Assembly: GCA_003864495.1 (NCBI GenBank)
Contig: ML133499.1
Coordinates: 1,302,001-1,366,000, forward strand
DNA length: 64,000 bases
Reading direction: 5' to 3'
Source: Nemopilema nomurai
Taxonomy: Eukaryota > Cnidaria > Scyphozoa > Rhizostomeae > Rhizostomatidae
A program made the translations under genes and the position numbers. The stretch's first letter is position 1, and each line of letters opens with the position of its first letter. Under the pieces are notes generated by a model. It was not told the origin of the DNA and did not search any database. It saw only the letters and a program-made list of their open reading frames with translations. Shown here one piece after another: positions 28,875-41,536 of the stretch.

Positions 28875-31800
28875 TTAGGCAACCATTTCACCAGAGCCGC
28901 CCCCCGTAACATCTTGCATTTCCCTGCAGAGCCGTTGCACGTCCGCATTGGTGAACTTGAACACGTCCCGGTGGTCCTTGACCTTGCACAGGATCTTCTT
29001 GTAATAGCCACGCAACCCCCGGCACATCTTCTCGTAGGTCATGTTCGAGTTGTTCTTGCACTGGCCCCACGCCCTGGCAATGGCGTCGGTGCGCGTGAAC
29101 TTGAATTCGTACGCTTCCTGGTTCACCCATGCTATTCCGTCCTCTCCGTTGGCTAGGGAGTGCACAAGGAACTGCCACAGCAGCATTTGACCAACGCCTG
29201 CAATGAGATGATAAATGCCTGATACACAATCTTGAGTCTTATGCACCTTGTCCTGGCTGGTAAATTGTGGACGCAAGTTCTCGCTCCCAAGCTGTACGGT
29301 GTAATTTAATACCTTGCATTCACCTTATTCCAACCCTTTGTTTCAAGCCTCCTTTATTCCCATTCCCTCCATCTTATCATCTTTATTATAACTCCCTTTA
29401 TTCTAATCCCTTCAGCTCCAACCCTCTCTATTAATATTTTCCCTATTCCCATCCCCTCTTTACCAATCCCCTCTATTCCAATGAAATCCTCTATTTCAAC
29501 ACCCCTTATTTCCAATCCCCTTTATTCAAACTTTCTCTAATCTAATCCTTTTCACTCCAATCCCCTCTTTTCCAATCCCCTTTTTTCCAATCCCCTCTTT
29601 TCCAATCCCCTCTATTTAAACCCTCTTCATTTCCATCCCGTCCATTCCAAGCGCCTCTATTCAAATCCCCTCTTTTCCAACCTTCTGCCGTTTACTTTTC
29701 AGAGCAATGCCGGCTCCCCGGATCATCTCAGAATTTTCCTGATAATTCCGGATACCTCCATTCAAATACAAGAGATGACTAGCTTGTTTGCGGGGTGCCA
29801 CTTTGTTAGCTTCTACAACAGTTACAAAACTCCTTAACATCCAAACTTTCTGGTCATTAAAACGGCCACCTCCTTGAAGGCTGCAACGAACCATAGTCAA
29901 TAGAAAAACACTGGTCTGGAAAGCCGGCAAACATCAAAAGAATATCTTATTGTTAGGATTTTTGAAAGTCACGTGACATTATCCGTGCACACTGCTTCGG
30001 CCACTACTCTTGTATGCTTTGATCGTGGATATATATCATGTCAATTTTATCATGCCCGGCGATAATTGTGCAGTTTTAATTGTGGAAGCAGCCGTAAAAC
30101 GAAAGGTATTGGAATTTTTAAACTTCCAGCGGCAAATAACGACGAAAAAATGAAATGGAGGGAACTTCTCCTGAACGAAATAACGAAGAGCAGGGTACTG
30201 GACAAGGCCTTCAAAGAAAGAGTGAAAAATGACAGAGTTTCTATATGTGAAAAACATTTCCTACCAGAGCAAATAGAATTTTTTAAGTATCTAGCATTCG
30301 ATTTGATGCTAATAGCCTAGTTAAATTTGTGATTTTCCTATAGTATACCTTTTTCATAAACATTTACTCGATCGTTGAAAGATCGATCGCGATTGAACCT
30401 TGAAGCCAGCGGTTAGGAGCCTAGGCCTGTCTATTTTATCATGAGTACATTTTCAGGCCCCAAACAATTTTAAAACTGTAAGCCCACCCCTTTCAATATG
30501 AGTTTCATACCGACGGCACTGCATGAATTTCGTACCGACGGCACTCAACAATAAGAAACTCAACAAATCCTCTCACAGTATGTTAAAGAATATTTATCAA
30601 ATTCAATTTCAAAATTGCAATTTTGTTAATGGTACAAATAATTGAATGTAAATGCCTAACCGATTTTATCACAGCGAATAAAACAAAGCAAAGATAACTC
30701 TGGGGGCCTAAGATCGATTCTGAGAAAGCTACTCAAGCTAATTGAAAGATTTGATTTATTGAATATGTGAAACTAGTACAACATTGGGAACTGAATTGGT
30801 TCTCGCTGAAACCTTGGGTATCAAGGATTTAGTTTGTCTCAATTGTACATTTACTTTGATCTTACAAAATCTATTGTATACCGATGTTGATGTCTCCATG
30901 CAGAAAGCATACCAACAATCAGGTTCCGAAATTTGGCCGATAAGAAAAAAGAAAGCTGAACAGCATTGCCGACTTCATGGAATTAATTTTCTGATCTTTC
31001 AGGAAAAAATTAAAAAACGGAAGTATTTTCATCAGTGGTAAATTTTGTTGAGAGAGCAAGCAAGATGGAAAGAATCAACCAGTAGTTGTTAGAAATACGT
31101 ATGTGACCCTTATCAGTCATTGATCGGTTTAATCTTCTACTTAGGCTTACTTCATCGTCAAACTCATGTTGCAAACTCTCCTCTAACTCCAGAGCCTCAA
31201 ATATTGCGTCCAAATTTTCATCTGATACCTCTGAATTTTCATTATTTTGGGAAATTCTACGAGAAGATCTGCGACGTTCGTTGTTTTCTGCCATGATAAA
31301 ACACTTCCGTGCAAGGCTGTGCACGGATATTGTCACGTGACTGGAGAATTCAACATGCTTTCAAATAATGCGAAAAGCCCTTTGATGTTTGCCGGCCTTC
31401 CAGACCAGTGTTTTTCTAATGACTATGAACGAACTTACCTTTGTATGCGGCGACTTGTTTTTTCGTGGTAGAACCTTTATCCAGTTCTCTGCTTGAGCAA
31501 GATGACACGGAACTTGTAGGTGACCCAGGGCTGCAGGGCACAACTGGGGCAATCGTTAGATCTAGAAGCGGACAGTAAAATAAATCTTCATAAAGAAACC
31601 GAAAAATACTAGCAAAGAAATGGAGTAAAAATATTAACTATCGGCTAAGATTATGGTTTCTTAAGAACGGACTTTTTAAAGGCTTATTTACACACGTAAC
31701 GCCTTCATGTAAATGATTCAACTTTGCAGAAATCACTGGAATTGTTTACGTCGCAATCATGGTTTAAAGCGGTAAGCAACATCCGAGAAGAGTGCCAAAA

Positions 31801-34800
31801 TGATGACGTCATAACAAGCGTTTTTGAGGATTTTTCAATTCTGAATAGATATCTCAAAAGAGCATTGTGATATACCACTGAGTGCAAAGAACCAGCTGAA
31901 TGTGCTATAAATAGAGACCCACAAAGCCATTTGGGATTGACAGTGATGTTTAGGCCAACAATGACAAAAAATTGTTAGTCCCTTTAGAATTAGCTACAAG
32001 AGCAAGCCGGCGAAATAAAAATCTCGATTTTGAGTTTTTTGTCTCTTGAGATAGACGAGAGCCGTTTGGGTACAAGAAATCAAAAAGTGCAATAGAGAGT
32101 AAATTCAATAAACTAGCCAACAGTCAACAGTTCATTTCAATTCGAGCCCAGAAACTGGGAGCGCACTAGTGCAAGGAATTAATCGGAGAACGATACACGG
32201 GCATTAAAAAGTGGCTCTAGGGTCGAACAATGGCACAAGACATGTCGCTCCAAATGCAATCTGGCGCTTCAAACCAATTTTGCCGTACAAAATCAAGTAA
32301 GACATCACTCCTCTCACTCTTGTCTCTTGTCATTCAGCTATTAGGTCCAGCGCACGAGAAGAGCAATGTTTAATTTAGGCCCTAGGCCACCAACCTTGCG
32401 CCTCGATAGCAGGTAGCAGTCGTTTCATCTCCTCCAGCTTCGAAAGAGGGCTTGCAGCTTCTTCAAACGTCAATGTGGAGGAGTGAAATTCCTGTTGGAC
32501 TTCTGGCATAGTAGCTACCGGGTAATCACTTATCATCAATTCACTGGCTGGAAGGTCCTGCGAGGCTGCAAAAGCTGGGGGAAAAGAAATCATTAGTTGG
32601 CGATAAAGTAGCAGTTTCGCTTTGCAAGGAATTTACATATTCCAGGCAGCATACTTTTCATCCCCTTGAAACAATGTTGCTTGCATGAAACTTTCGTTTT
32701 ACCATAAATATCGCAACCTCCTTTGCATCAAGTTGGTGTAGTACCTACGTCTTGCAATAAAAACCAACCAAAAAGCAGGAAAAAGCGAGGCATCATGCGT
32801 TCAAAGTATATTCAATTGTGGCCTAATTCACTCACATAGCTAAACAGCTGCTCGATTTCATTTTTCGCGGGAAGACAAAGTCACGTGGTCAGTGCTATGC
32901 GCGCGCACAAAAATATTCCTGCTCTATGCTTTTTAAAAAACACTGCCAAATTAGCAAACATGATTCTAGCAACATCGGCCTTCAAGTACTGCCATATTGT
33001 CTTCTCGAATGAAAACCAAATTAATGATTTGTAAGACAAACGAAATACGAGAAAAGCAAAAAATTATATTTATATGCAGGCAAGAGAAAAATAAGTGGCA
33101 GAATCAAATTTCATCCGCTCAACGAAATTGAATTCTTAGTCAGAAGCAAAGCTGTAAACCAGAAATGAACGCGACCAAACTTACCCATTTACATGCTAAA
33201 ACTAAATTATAATCAACCACAAATTTAAAAATATCAGCAAAATTGAAGAAAAACTGAAAATTTAAGCAATTTACCGTTGTCAAGAATTTCTGTGTTTGGG
33301 TCAACATCTATAAAAAACAGAACTTGGGCTGTTATTTTCATCAGAACTTCTTTTCATGTAATATTGTAACACAGTTGTTATTTTTACATAACACAGTTAC
33401 AAATTACTACTTTTAAAGACAGTTTACAAAGAGCTTGGTACAATTTATCCAAATTACAACTTTCACAAACTTGTGAACAAAGAGTTCAGCAGAAAGGGTT
33501 ACAAAGTCTGGTGAGGACCATTTTTATAGTGATTTTTTGGCAAACCATACAAAAGTGTCTTGGCAAAGCCAAAAAGTCCTCATTCATGCCAAAAAATAGG
33601 AGTGGTTATTTTTGGAAAAAGGGAGATGACTAAGTTTGGCCAGTTTGGCATAGTGCGGAAGGTCTAGCTATATCCCTAGTTACAAAATGGGACACATTCA
33701 TGGTTTCAAATTACTTGTGTTTGAGGTATCAGCAAAAGTCAAATGCCAAGGTCTGGGTATAGGAAGCATTGCAAGACCAGACAAAAAAGGTAGCATATGA
33801 CAACTCTGACTTTTTGGATTTGGTAAAGGCACTTTTGTTGGTTTCCAAGATGGGATGCCCATGGCCTGTCTGTTCCCAAGTTGCCTCATCAAAGACCAAG
33901 GTAACTTAAATAACAAATATATTTGGCCACGTAAAAGTTGAACCCTAGTTGGCTATTCAAACAAAAGATCTGTTGCAAAAGGTCAGCGAGAGTTAACATT
34001 GAGCTGATGTTGCCCATTTAATACTGTTCCAAGGTATCTGAATGGCTCACGAGCCATAAGAACATAAAACCCAGGGCCTTTTTTGCACCATCTGGTTAAA
34101 CAGATCAATAGTTTTTCATTTTTCTTATTATTGTCATAAAAGAGAACCATAATAATAAATAATAATAATAATAATAATAATAATAATTGTAAACAATTTT
34201 CTTGAAACTAAGTAATTCGAAAAGATAAATATATGTTTGTCATTAGTGATGAAGATGAAAGTCAAAAACGCTTACAAAGTTAAAACTTTGGTCTGCTCTA
34301 AAAACCTAATTTCCTTTTAAAATCTGTGGTCAGTTACATGGCTAAATGTACCCAAAAAAATCTCTCATAGAATCAGAAAAACAACAACAAGATATAAATT
34401 ATATTAATGAAAGAAACAATTAAGACAATAATTTTGTGAAACTTCCTTTTCTAGGGAAATCCCTCCACATCTCAGGGAATTCCCTTGCTATAAGGGAAAT
34501 TCCCTTGCTTTTTCAGGAAAACCCCTTTCTTCCTCAATATTATTTAACCAGATCAAACAACTGCCCTTACCAATGTGAGCTAGCTCCATTTGTCCAGCAT
34601 CAGATTCATCTTCCTTCTTAAATGTTGTAATATCATCATGAAGATATTCTAAAATCTTTCTCTTCCGATCTTTAAAATAAACATGCAACAATTAATTGAA
34701 GCATGTTTAAAAAAAAGTGATAACAAAAGGTGATAATGAATTGGTGATAAATTCTATAAACATTCTTCAAACATTCATTATAGTAGCAGCCGGAGACTCT

Positions 34801-37800
34801 ATGAGAAGGAGAGATATCACACTCTGTCCAATTTTGGTGTTAATCCCAGGAGCATAAAAATGGACCCCAAAGGACAAACTGCTGTCTAATCAGATTCAAA
34901 TTTAGTTTGCAATTGATCTGACCAGGTTTTCCAAATATATGGAAATCAGAATTTAAAACAGTGTAAGTAAAGGCTTCTGTTAAAATCATAGCATGGTTTT
35001 GAAACCAAAGCAAAATCAGATTTGAGTATAAGCTTATATTCACTTGAGATACGCACCACTTTCTGAAGCAAAACAATCTATGAATGGTTTTGGTGCTCTA
35101 TTTCCATCAAGCAATGAGAACCTTGGGTCTATCAAGTTCTGTATCCTTGCAATATCTTCCGGGGGCAAGCTTGTCTTTCCCTTACCAAAAAAAGCACAAA
35201 GTTTCAAAATGAATTTTTTTAAAAAAAGGACCACACTGGTCATGAATAACCATACTTCACCGTAATATCAATTTTAAAGAACCTTTTGGTCAACTTTTGA
35301 AATTTTCTGCAAGATCATTAAGCCATTATGCTACTGTCTTATAAAACAGTTAAGCTCTTCTTGGAGAATGTAAAAGGCTGCTTCAAATTAAATCAATTTT
35401 TAATATATAATACTTTGCAATTTAAACTAAATATCAAATAACATTACTGTGAATTAACTGCTGAAATATTTGCAATCTTGAAAAATTTGATACTCAAAAA
35501 TATTCAATTGAAAGACTAAAGTAAAATTTAGCTGTGGAGCATATCACATTCAAGCAAAAATTTAATTTCAAACAGTTGCCTCATGGTCATTTTGTTCGAA
35601 GCTCTCAGTGGCAACTTTCATGTTCTATAGACACAATGAAATATAAAAACTCATATAATGTGACAGAAATATTTATTAACACTTTGAAGACTTTTTTGCA
35701 TTTTTAGAGACTCTTAAACTCTTAGAAAAAATGTCTAGATATTTACTTTATCAAAAATAAGCACATAAATCAAAGTCAAAGGATCTCCTACAAAGATAGC
35801 TATGCTGTTCTGCAACAAACTATTGTACAGTCTCCCTACCTGGTCTGGAAGAAGCCCTTTCAGAGGTCCTCTTTTTGCCTGTAAAACCAATGAGAGGGTG
35901 GTTCAAACTGCTGGGAATTTTGTATCAAATGGTACATGAACAAGGTAAAATTGTTGACATCACCTTAATTGCTCACCTTAAAACCTTTCTTAACTGAAAC
36001 TGGGGTGTTTAAGCCCTTCTTTTCTAGTTAAATTTGCAAAAGAAACTTCCTTGTCCCTTTTTTGCCTTCACCAGGTAAACATTTATATTGTACATCCTTA
36101 TCAAATTCTCAGGGCTATAAACGGCTAATATTTTGGGTAGAAAATCTAACTCAAAATTTCCCTAACCGAAATATTTCTATCACTTGTTCAATCATTTGGG
36201 AAATGTAATGGCAAAAGTTTGTAGCCACTAAAGCTTGGAGGGGCAGGAACTTCAAGATGTACATAAAGGGCAGGAACTTCAAAATTTATAAAAGTGGCAT
36301 TAGAAGCCTTGTTAATCTGTATTTTCAAAGGTTTTAGCCCTACCACCTTTCCACCCTACCACACACTTTCTATGTGGAGTGGCAAATTATCTTCAGTTGA
36401 AAGATCTCTCAAACTTACAATTCTTGCTTTAAATATACCATATAATGGTGTTTAATTTCTTAGGACCACCACTTTATCTTATTTCATTCTGAACCTGGTC
36501 ATTATTCTCTACATGATTCTGTTATTGGACTGTAGTGGACTGTTAAGGGGCATGGCCACAGGCTCCAAGCTTCTCGTTACTTAAAAGAGGCCCTACACCT
36601 AAGGAAAAATTGAAAAGGTGCCACCTTGCGGCATAAGAATTTTAACAAAAAGAACTAAACTGAAATGCAGTCAAAGTATCATAACCCTTTCATTTTGCAT
36701 CAGAACAAATCAGCATTGTTTTACAGAATGTTGTTTATGTGTTAAAGGAGGATTAGGGACTGAATAAAAATTGAAAGCACTATTTTAAGATGGCTGCTTA
36801 AATTTGTCACACACATCATGTCACACACATCACTGAACATGTTGTGTGTGACAAGGTTTATAACAGTGCCGCTTTTATGCTTATGCTGTTTACAAGGTGT
36901 GAGAATGAATGATAATAGAAATAAGTGAAAAGTTGGGTTTATCTGTCTGTTTTTGTTAATGAAATATTTCAGCAAGAACTTTGATGTGTGTGACCAGGCA
37001 GAATATGCATAACTCAATTAATAACTAATACAGAGGTATTAGACATAAATGAGACATTGAACTAGGGACATTTCTTTAATCTGTGGTTCACTTTCTCTAA
37101 AACATTGGAATTTCAAGGCCTTAAACAACACAGTTTCTGGGCTCATGATAATCCAACCTTTGTTCCAGAAAAGAAGAATGGTTCCTTGACAACTGGATTA
37201 ATATTTGCACAAAGCAAGACTTGTGATTGCTTTGTGTCTGTGATTTTATCGCTACTAATGATTGGCATAACAAAATGCAAAGACACAAACAGACCAAAAT
37301 ATCACACATACATTCTAAATATAAATTTTAACTTGTGACTTGACTTTGTTATGAATAAAAAAATCCATCCGCATCTGGCTATTTATTCGGTCAGTTTTTG
37401 GTTATCTTCCGACGTTTGCATACTCTGAGGAGTGTCAGACAAAAAAAGTACTTTTAAGTATGCAAAAAATAGTTCCGCTTTTTCTAGCAACTGTGAAGTT
37501 TTGTACCGCAAAGCACTTGTTCAAAAAAATCCATCATACATTCAAGCAAATTTTCAGTATACACCCAGATGCATTTTCATTTCTAAGAAACATTTAGTCT
37601 AAAGTTTGGTCTAATTGTTTAAATTCAACATGCAACAGAATGGTGCCCATGCCAACTTCCTCATTCCATTCCTGACTTTTAAAGTTGGAAGTGTCAATCA
37701 TGGTTCATTGTCCCTTCTTTAGAGCCCAGATAGCGACACTGGCTGGACTAATTTCAACTTAGCTGGGGTGACTAGAAGAAACCCCACAAAATTTTTGCTT

Positions 37801-39233
37801 TTGCTTTGTGGTCCACCATATACTTAAGCTTAATCAAATTTCGAGTGTTCTGAATACTGCCAAAAAAACTTTGAGACACATTTCATTCAAACTTATCAAC
37901 CATTTTATGGAGCTGGCTGCAGATAAGAACTCCAACCAAACAAGCACATGTAGCTGAGAAAAGTAAGAACAGTAGGGGAAATATGAACTGTTTATGGTTA
38001 ATTATTACTTTCAGGAAAATAAAAACAACTTTTAATTTCAATTTTGGATTGACTAGATTCGATATTAAATTTCTGACCTACTTATACTTGCTCGCAAGTT
38101 CCAGAAATTCGAACTGCAAGTTTAAGCAACAATAAAAGAAAACAAAAGATCCTTAAGAGCGCTCCACTTAATACAAAATACGGTATGGCTCTGTAAGCAA
38201 ACTTTCCTCTTTGTTCTTCTTGCTTTGCGTATTAAACAAATATCTCGCTACGTCTGTCTCAAAATTTGCATGGATACAAATCGAAAACGATGCACTTGCA
38301 ATTATTGTAACACAAGCAGAAACAGAATTGCTTCGCCTATTTGCCGGTCGGCGGAGAAGGCCCCAAAGAACTCAATCCTCCTAGTACCCCAGTCATTTGT
38401 ATTGTATGTTAAGACGACCAAAATGATTATGAATCGTCTGTCAGACATTATTTACTTGTAGTCGTTGACTCGCCCGGCTCGGCCAATCACCTCCTCCCCT
38501 TTCGGTAAGTCGGCTGATACCAGCATGTTATCAGAGAGAAACATCTAAACATCTACACAGGCAGATGAAATTTCAGGCATCAAAAACTGCTGCCTAAATA
38601 TACGGTATGCATGGCTTTGAAATGTAGCTGTTTTGTAAATTGTTGATCGCCAATGGCGACACGCATGCAGCGAGTCATGAATGAAATCGTGCAGAACCGA
38701 CAACTTCATCGGGTTTGCAATCGCTTTTAATATACATGAAAATAGAAAGAAGGCGATTAACATTCATTATCTTTCTGCAGACCTGCAACTATTCACCAGG
38801 AACGGCTGCTTACAGTTTATTTAGGGACTTTGTTCGGATCTGTAATTGTTTACGCAAATCGGCCGGTTGGCCACCTTTTGTAAAAGACCAGGCAAAGAAC
38901 ATCGCAATCTGCAAAGGCAAGAAACTTTAATTAACTTACCAAATCATCGAAGCAGCGTTTATGAACGCTTAAAGAGCTGCATGAACGTGGTCTTGATTTC
39001 ACTGGCGGCGATTTCCGGACGTAAGGATGGGACGCCATTCGACGGCCATTTTTCAGCACGTTGTTTACCATGGTACTACCATTATTGAACGCAACCACGC
39101 TATGGGGAGATAGAGGTCTTCCTTCCCACTTCAACGGCAGCTTGCTATTAATGAAGCCTTCCGAGAGCCTTGGCCTCTGCTTTGCAATTCGCAAATCGTA
39201 CTTTTGTCGGTCTAGCATGTATCCTTGCAGCAT
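28875..39233 (-). CDS. ETS-domain transcription factor, seven coding exons
   Basis: Sequence-specific nuclear transcription factor. Exons in transcript order on the minus strand are 39233-38940, 35878-35840, 35180-35057, 34669-34571, 33307-33275, 32565-32395 and 29197-28875. They total 1083 bases, giving 360 residues, and every junction agrees in phase (0, 0, 1, 1, 1, 1). The last exon encodes the ETS domain at residues 257-335. It has the three family tryptophans W261, W277 and W297, and the recognition helix YEKMCRGLRGYYKK with both DNA-contacting arginines (R313, R316). The helix looks most like the TEL/ETV6 type, but the rest of the protein is not recognisable and no pointed domain is seen. 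The N-terminal part is basic and disordered. The first ATG (39233) follows an in-frame TAG nine codons upstream; a second ATG lies five codons in. Untranslated exons may exist further upstream. The final intron carries a THAP transposon. Confidence 0.82.
29320..29685. repeat. C/T-rich minisatellite-like tract in last ETS intron
   Basis: Irregular units of about 15-16 bases of the type CCAATCCCCTCTTTT or TTCCCATTCCCTCTA repeat for about 360 bases with heavy divergence. No coding signal is present. Confidence 0.75.
30052..30320 (+). pseudogene. THAP zinc-finger domain frame, frameshifted near its start
   Basis: The frame from about 30068 reads CSFNCGSSRKTKGIGIFKLP, then a KWRELLL segment and ICEKHFLPEQ. 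This is the C2CH THAP pattern of C-x3-C, a conserved tryptophan, then C-x2-H-F. The only suitable ATG (30052, reading MPGDNCAV) is in a different frame and would join the THAP frame only if a single base were added in the T-run at about 30074-30077. No in-frame ATG precedes the domain. It ends at a TAG at 30318-30320 without a consensus donor. This is therefore a broken THAP gene, probably transposon-derived; a sequencing error in the homopolymer is the alternative. Confidence 0.65.
31151..31294 (-). CDS. Possible first coding exon of second transposon frame
   Basis: The exon begins with ATG at 31294 (MAENNERRRSSRRISQ), is rich in acidic and arginine residues, and ends in phase 0 at a consensus donor (GAA followed by GTAAGC). 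It gives 48 codons. It starts just inside the right terminal inverted repeat of the 29967-31342 element, so it probably belongs to that element and not to the ETS host gene, which is on the same strand. I see no matching second exon. It has no recognised domain. Confidence 0.35.
34150..34188. repeat. (AAT)n microsatellite
   Basis: About thirteen AAT units with one interruption lie in the ETS-gene intron between the exons at 34571 and 33307. Confidence 0.9.
37362..37525 (+). mobile_element. Family B dispersed repeat, copy 3 (5' truncated)
   Basis: This begins ATCCGCATCTGGCTATTTAT and continues through TCCGACGTTTGCATACTCTG, CCGCTTTTTCTAGC and GTACCGCAAAGCACTTGTTC. It lacks the CCAAT-dyad part seen in copies 1 and 2. 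It lies in the first ETS intron. Confidence 0.8.
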
Positions 39234-39854
39234 AGATATCTTTATCTCAAATCTGACTTCCTACTTCGCTGCTTTCCTGCAACAACAAACCTCTCTTTCC
39301 GGACACCGGTCTGATTGATGTCTTGAAACCAAGAAATGTCAATCAAACGGTTTATGAAATAATAATCATCATACCCACTTTGATGAATACCTACGATGAA
39401 ACTTACCGCAAAGCCCTCCTTTCTATAAATCCCCCTTATCAAGAAAAAACTCGAAATAAGCCCCCCTCGTTAGCCAGAGATGTCAAAAATTGCTAAATGC
39501 GAGATTTTAGTGATAGCTTAAAGTATTTTTAATTTTTAAACTTCCAATTTCTAATTTCAAACAAGTAAAGTTCATGGCTCTCTATCATATTTTCTAGCAA
39601 AAAATTGCACAAAAACATTTTTGACAAAACACGTGCAAAAACAAACGGTTAAGAACTCTTCTTGAGAATATTTGTATGATATTTCTTCAACAAAAAATTG
39701 CATAAAGGCATGCTTACAGCCTTTTTACTTTTAGTTTTTGATAAGCCTAATAAGGCCCCTTCTCTTTTTAGCTCCTACTCTTAAGACATAAGCCCCCACT
39801 CCCTCCGAGGAGCTTGATAGAGCTTTCACGGCATTTATCGTACCATCAATTCAT

Positions 39855-40082
39855 ACACATTTTTAATAAGAAAAAAGTGTGTAAGAATATCGAGGCTCAA
39901 AATTGATTAAATCAAAGAATAATTTAAGACATTTAACATTTTTCTTTGATCTCAAGGCGAATTAAAACTTTGGGTTAGGGTTAGGCAAGAATAATTTGAG
40001 AATAATCAAAGGGTGGGAATCGAATTCCTATAAATAATGGGGTTTGGCAAAAAATTAGGCATTCTTATGAAAAATGTGTTTG
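39855..40082. mobile_element. Family E MITE, copy 1
   Basis: Left end ACACATTTTTAATAAGAA and right end TTCTTATGAAAAATGTGT form an 18-bp inverted repeat with one mismatch. The interior (TTTTTCTTTGATCTCAAGGC, TTAGGCAAGAATAATTTGAG, GCAAAAAATTAGGCATTCTT) recurs at 50160-50533 in ARCN1 intron 1. It has no coding capacity. Confidence 0.7.
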
Positions 40083-40789
40083 TCAGTTCTACTTGTTGCA
40101 TACATCGAATTATAATTGCACTTTAGGTCAAACGTTTCGGGCTGCGTCAACGACATTTCCGAACTGTTACATGAAGTAATAGATTCTGGCGTGGTTGTCA
40201 AGTGCATTTTCGTGCAACAAAACTTATTTTGAACAACCACGCAAGAATAGTAGAAAAAATTCGCTTTTTGACGGCAAACTTCCATGGCAGTACAATCATG
40301 TCAGAAAGACTTCATATGAGCCAGTTCTTCAAGCTACGACTAAGAACTAAATTCTCAATAAACAGATAACTTAACAATTTATTGTGTTTCTTTTTCTTTA
40401 AGGATCTAGATATATAAATATGTATTTTTACACATATAGTAATGTACATATAATGTGTATAATATGTGTTAAAATTGTTGCCTATTTTGTATTGCGTGAG
40501 CAAGTTCATCGTAACTTCTCAAAAGCTACACCGTTCTTTCAAATAGCACAAAAACCTTTAAGAGCACCTCATTACAGGGGGCATTAGTGAAACGCAAGCT
40601 CTATACAAATATCAAACAAATGGCCTGCTTGAATGAAATTATGCATGTTTCTGTACATCACAAATTCTTTTTGCACGCGAGAAAAGTCTGCATAATGATA
40701 ACATGAAATGGGGTGAACAATAAAAATTTAGAAAGGTTAAGGCAACAGGATTCTTTACGAAGGATCATAGAGAGTGCGGAAAAATAACC

Positions 40790-40875
40790 GACCCGAGCGG
40801 GACTCGAACTCGCGAATTTAGTTTTTTGAGATTCAGAGAGAAAAAACTATCCGTTGACGCTAATACCTTTAAGCA
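40790..40875 (-). other. tRNA-like sequence or tRNA-derived SINE promoter
   Basis: On the minus strand an A-box-like TAGCGTCAACGG is followed about 40 bases later by a near-perfect B box, GAGTTCGAGTCC, with a T-arm that pairs at four of five positions. Between them AGTTTTTT and AAAAAACT form an eight-base stem. The acceptor stem does not pair, so a functional tRNA is unlikely. A tRNA-derived SINE head or a decayed tRNA fits better. Confidence 0.3.
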
Positions 40876-41536
40876 CAAGGCTTTACTTAATACCCTTGGA
40901 CTGTTCCTTGCAGAACAGACATGAAATGGAGACAGAATCAACTTGGCTATTCAAAAGTGCAATTAAAAATGCTATAATTAGTTTTTTATCCTATTCGTGT
41001 AAAAATTTAAACGAGCCGTACGAGTAAAAATTTTTTCCTAGGAATCAAGCCACTTTACTCTCTTCCTTGATTAACGCATCTAAAAATCGGTATACATTCT
41101 ATGCCATGTGTTTTATTTTTTGCCATTTGTGCAAGTTCCCTATGGGCTACAGTCTTGAATTTTCGAAAATGAAGGAAAACATCGAAAAATATTAAATAAA
41201 TGGTAAATTAGCGATTCAAAGGCTTTTCTTCTGAAAATTATTGTCAATTCCTGCCATGATATTTCACCCTTAAACCACCATTTCCCAGTATTAAGCATCG
41301 AAGCATTTGCAAATGGTGTTGGCAGTATGATATCACTGTATCCAGCTTGTGCAATTTTTTCTAGAAGGTCACACCGGCAGGCACCGCGGAGGGTTGAAAA
41401 AAGTGGAGAAGCTAAAGATAAAGTCTTTTTGTCAAAATTACAACAAGTGTTGTTCAACAAACTCAAACAAGTTCAACAAATATCAACAATGAAATTTAAC
41501 TTTAAAACAACAGAACATCTAGCTTAACGATGTTAA

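Larger units (their letters stand above)
29967..31342. mobile_element. 1.38-kb TIR DNA transposon remnant carrying a THAP domain
   Basis: The left end AGTCACGTGACATTATCCGT is matched at the right end by ACGGATATTGTCACGTGACT. This inverted pair extends to about 25 bases with one or two mismatches. Inside are a frameshifted THAP-domain frame beginning 85 bases from the left end (+), and an open exon with a consensus splice donor beginning about 48 bases from the right end (-). THAP domains serve as DNA-binding modules in P, Kolobok and some PIF/Harbinger-type transposases; which superfamily this belongs to is not resolved. No target-site duplication is evident. The element sits in the last intron of the ETS gene. 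Confidence 0.65.

Noticed and set aside
29661..29930. 89-codon minus-strand frame inside the last ETS intron
   Set aside because: Not in phase with the ETS exons, and lacks an acceptor/donor pair and any recognised domain.
30784..31041. 85-codon plus-strand frame inside the THAP element as its transposase
   Set aside because: No catalytic motif or similarity that I recognise, and no splice link to the THAP frame.
39425..39845. Possible third family C copy with AAGCCCCC words and GGCATTTATCGTA end
   Set aside because: Interior and ends are too diverged to align by eye with the two clear copies.
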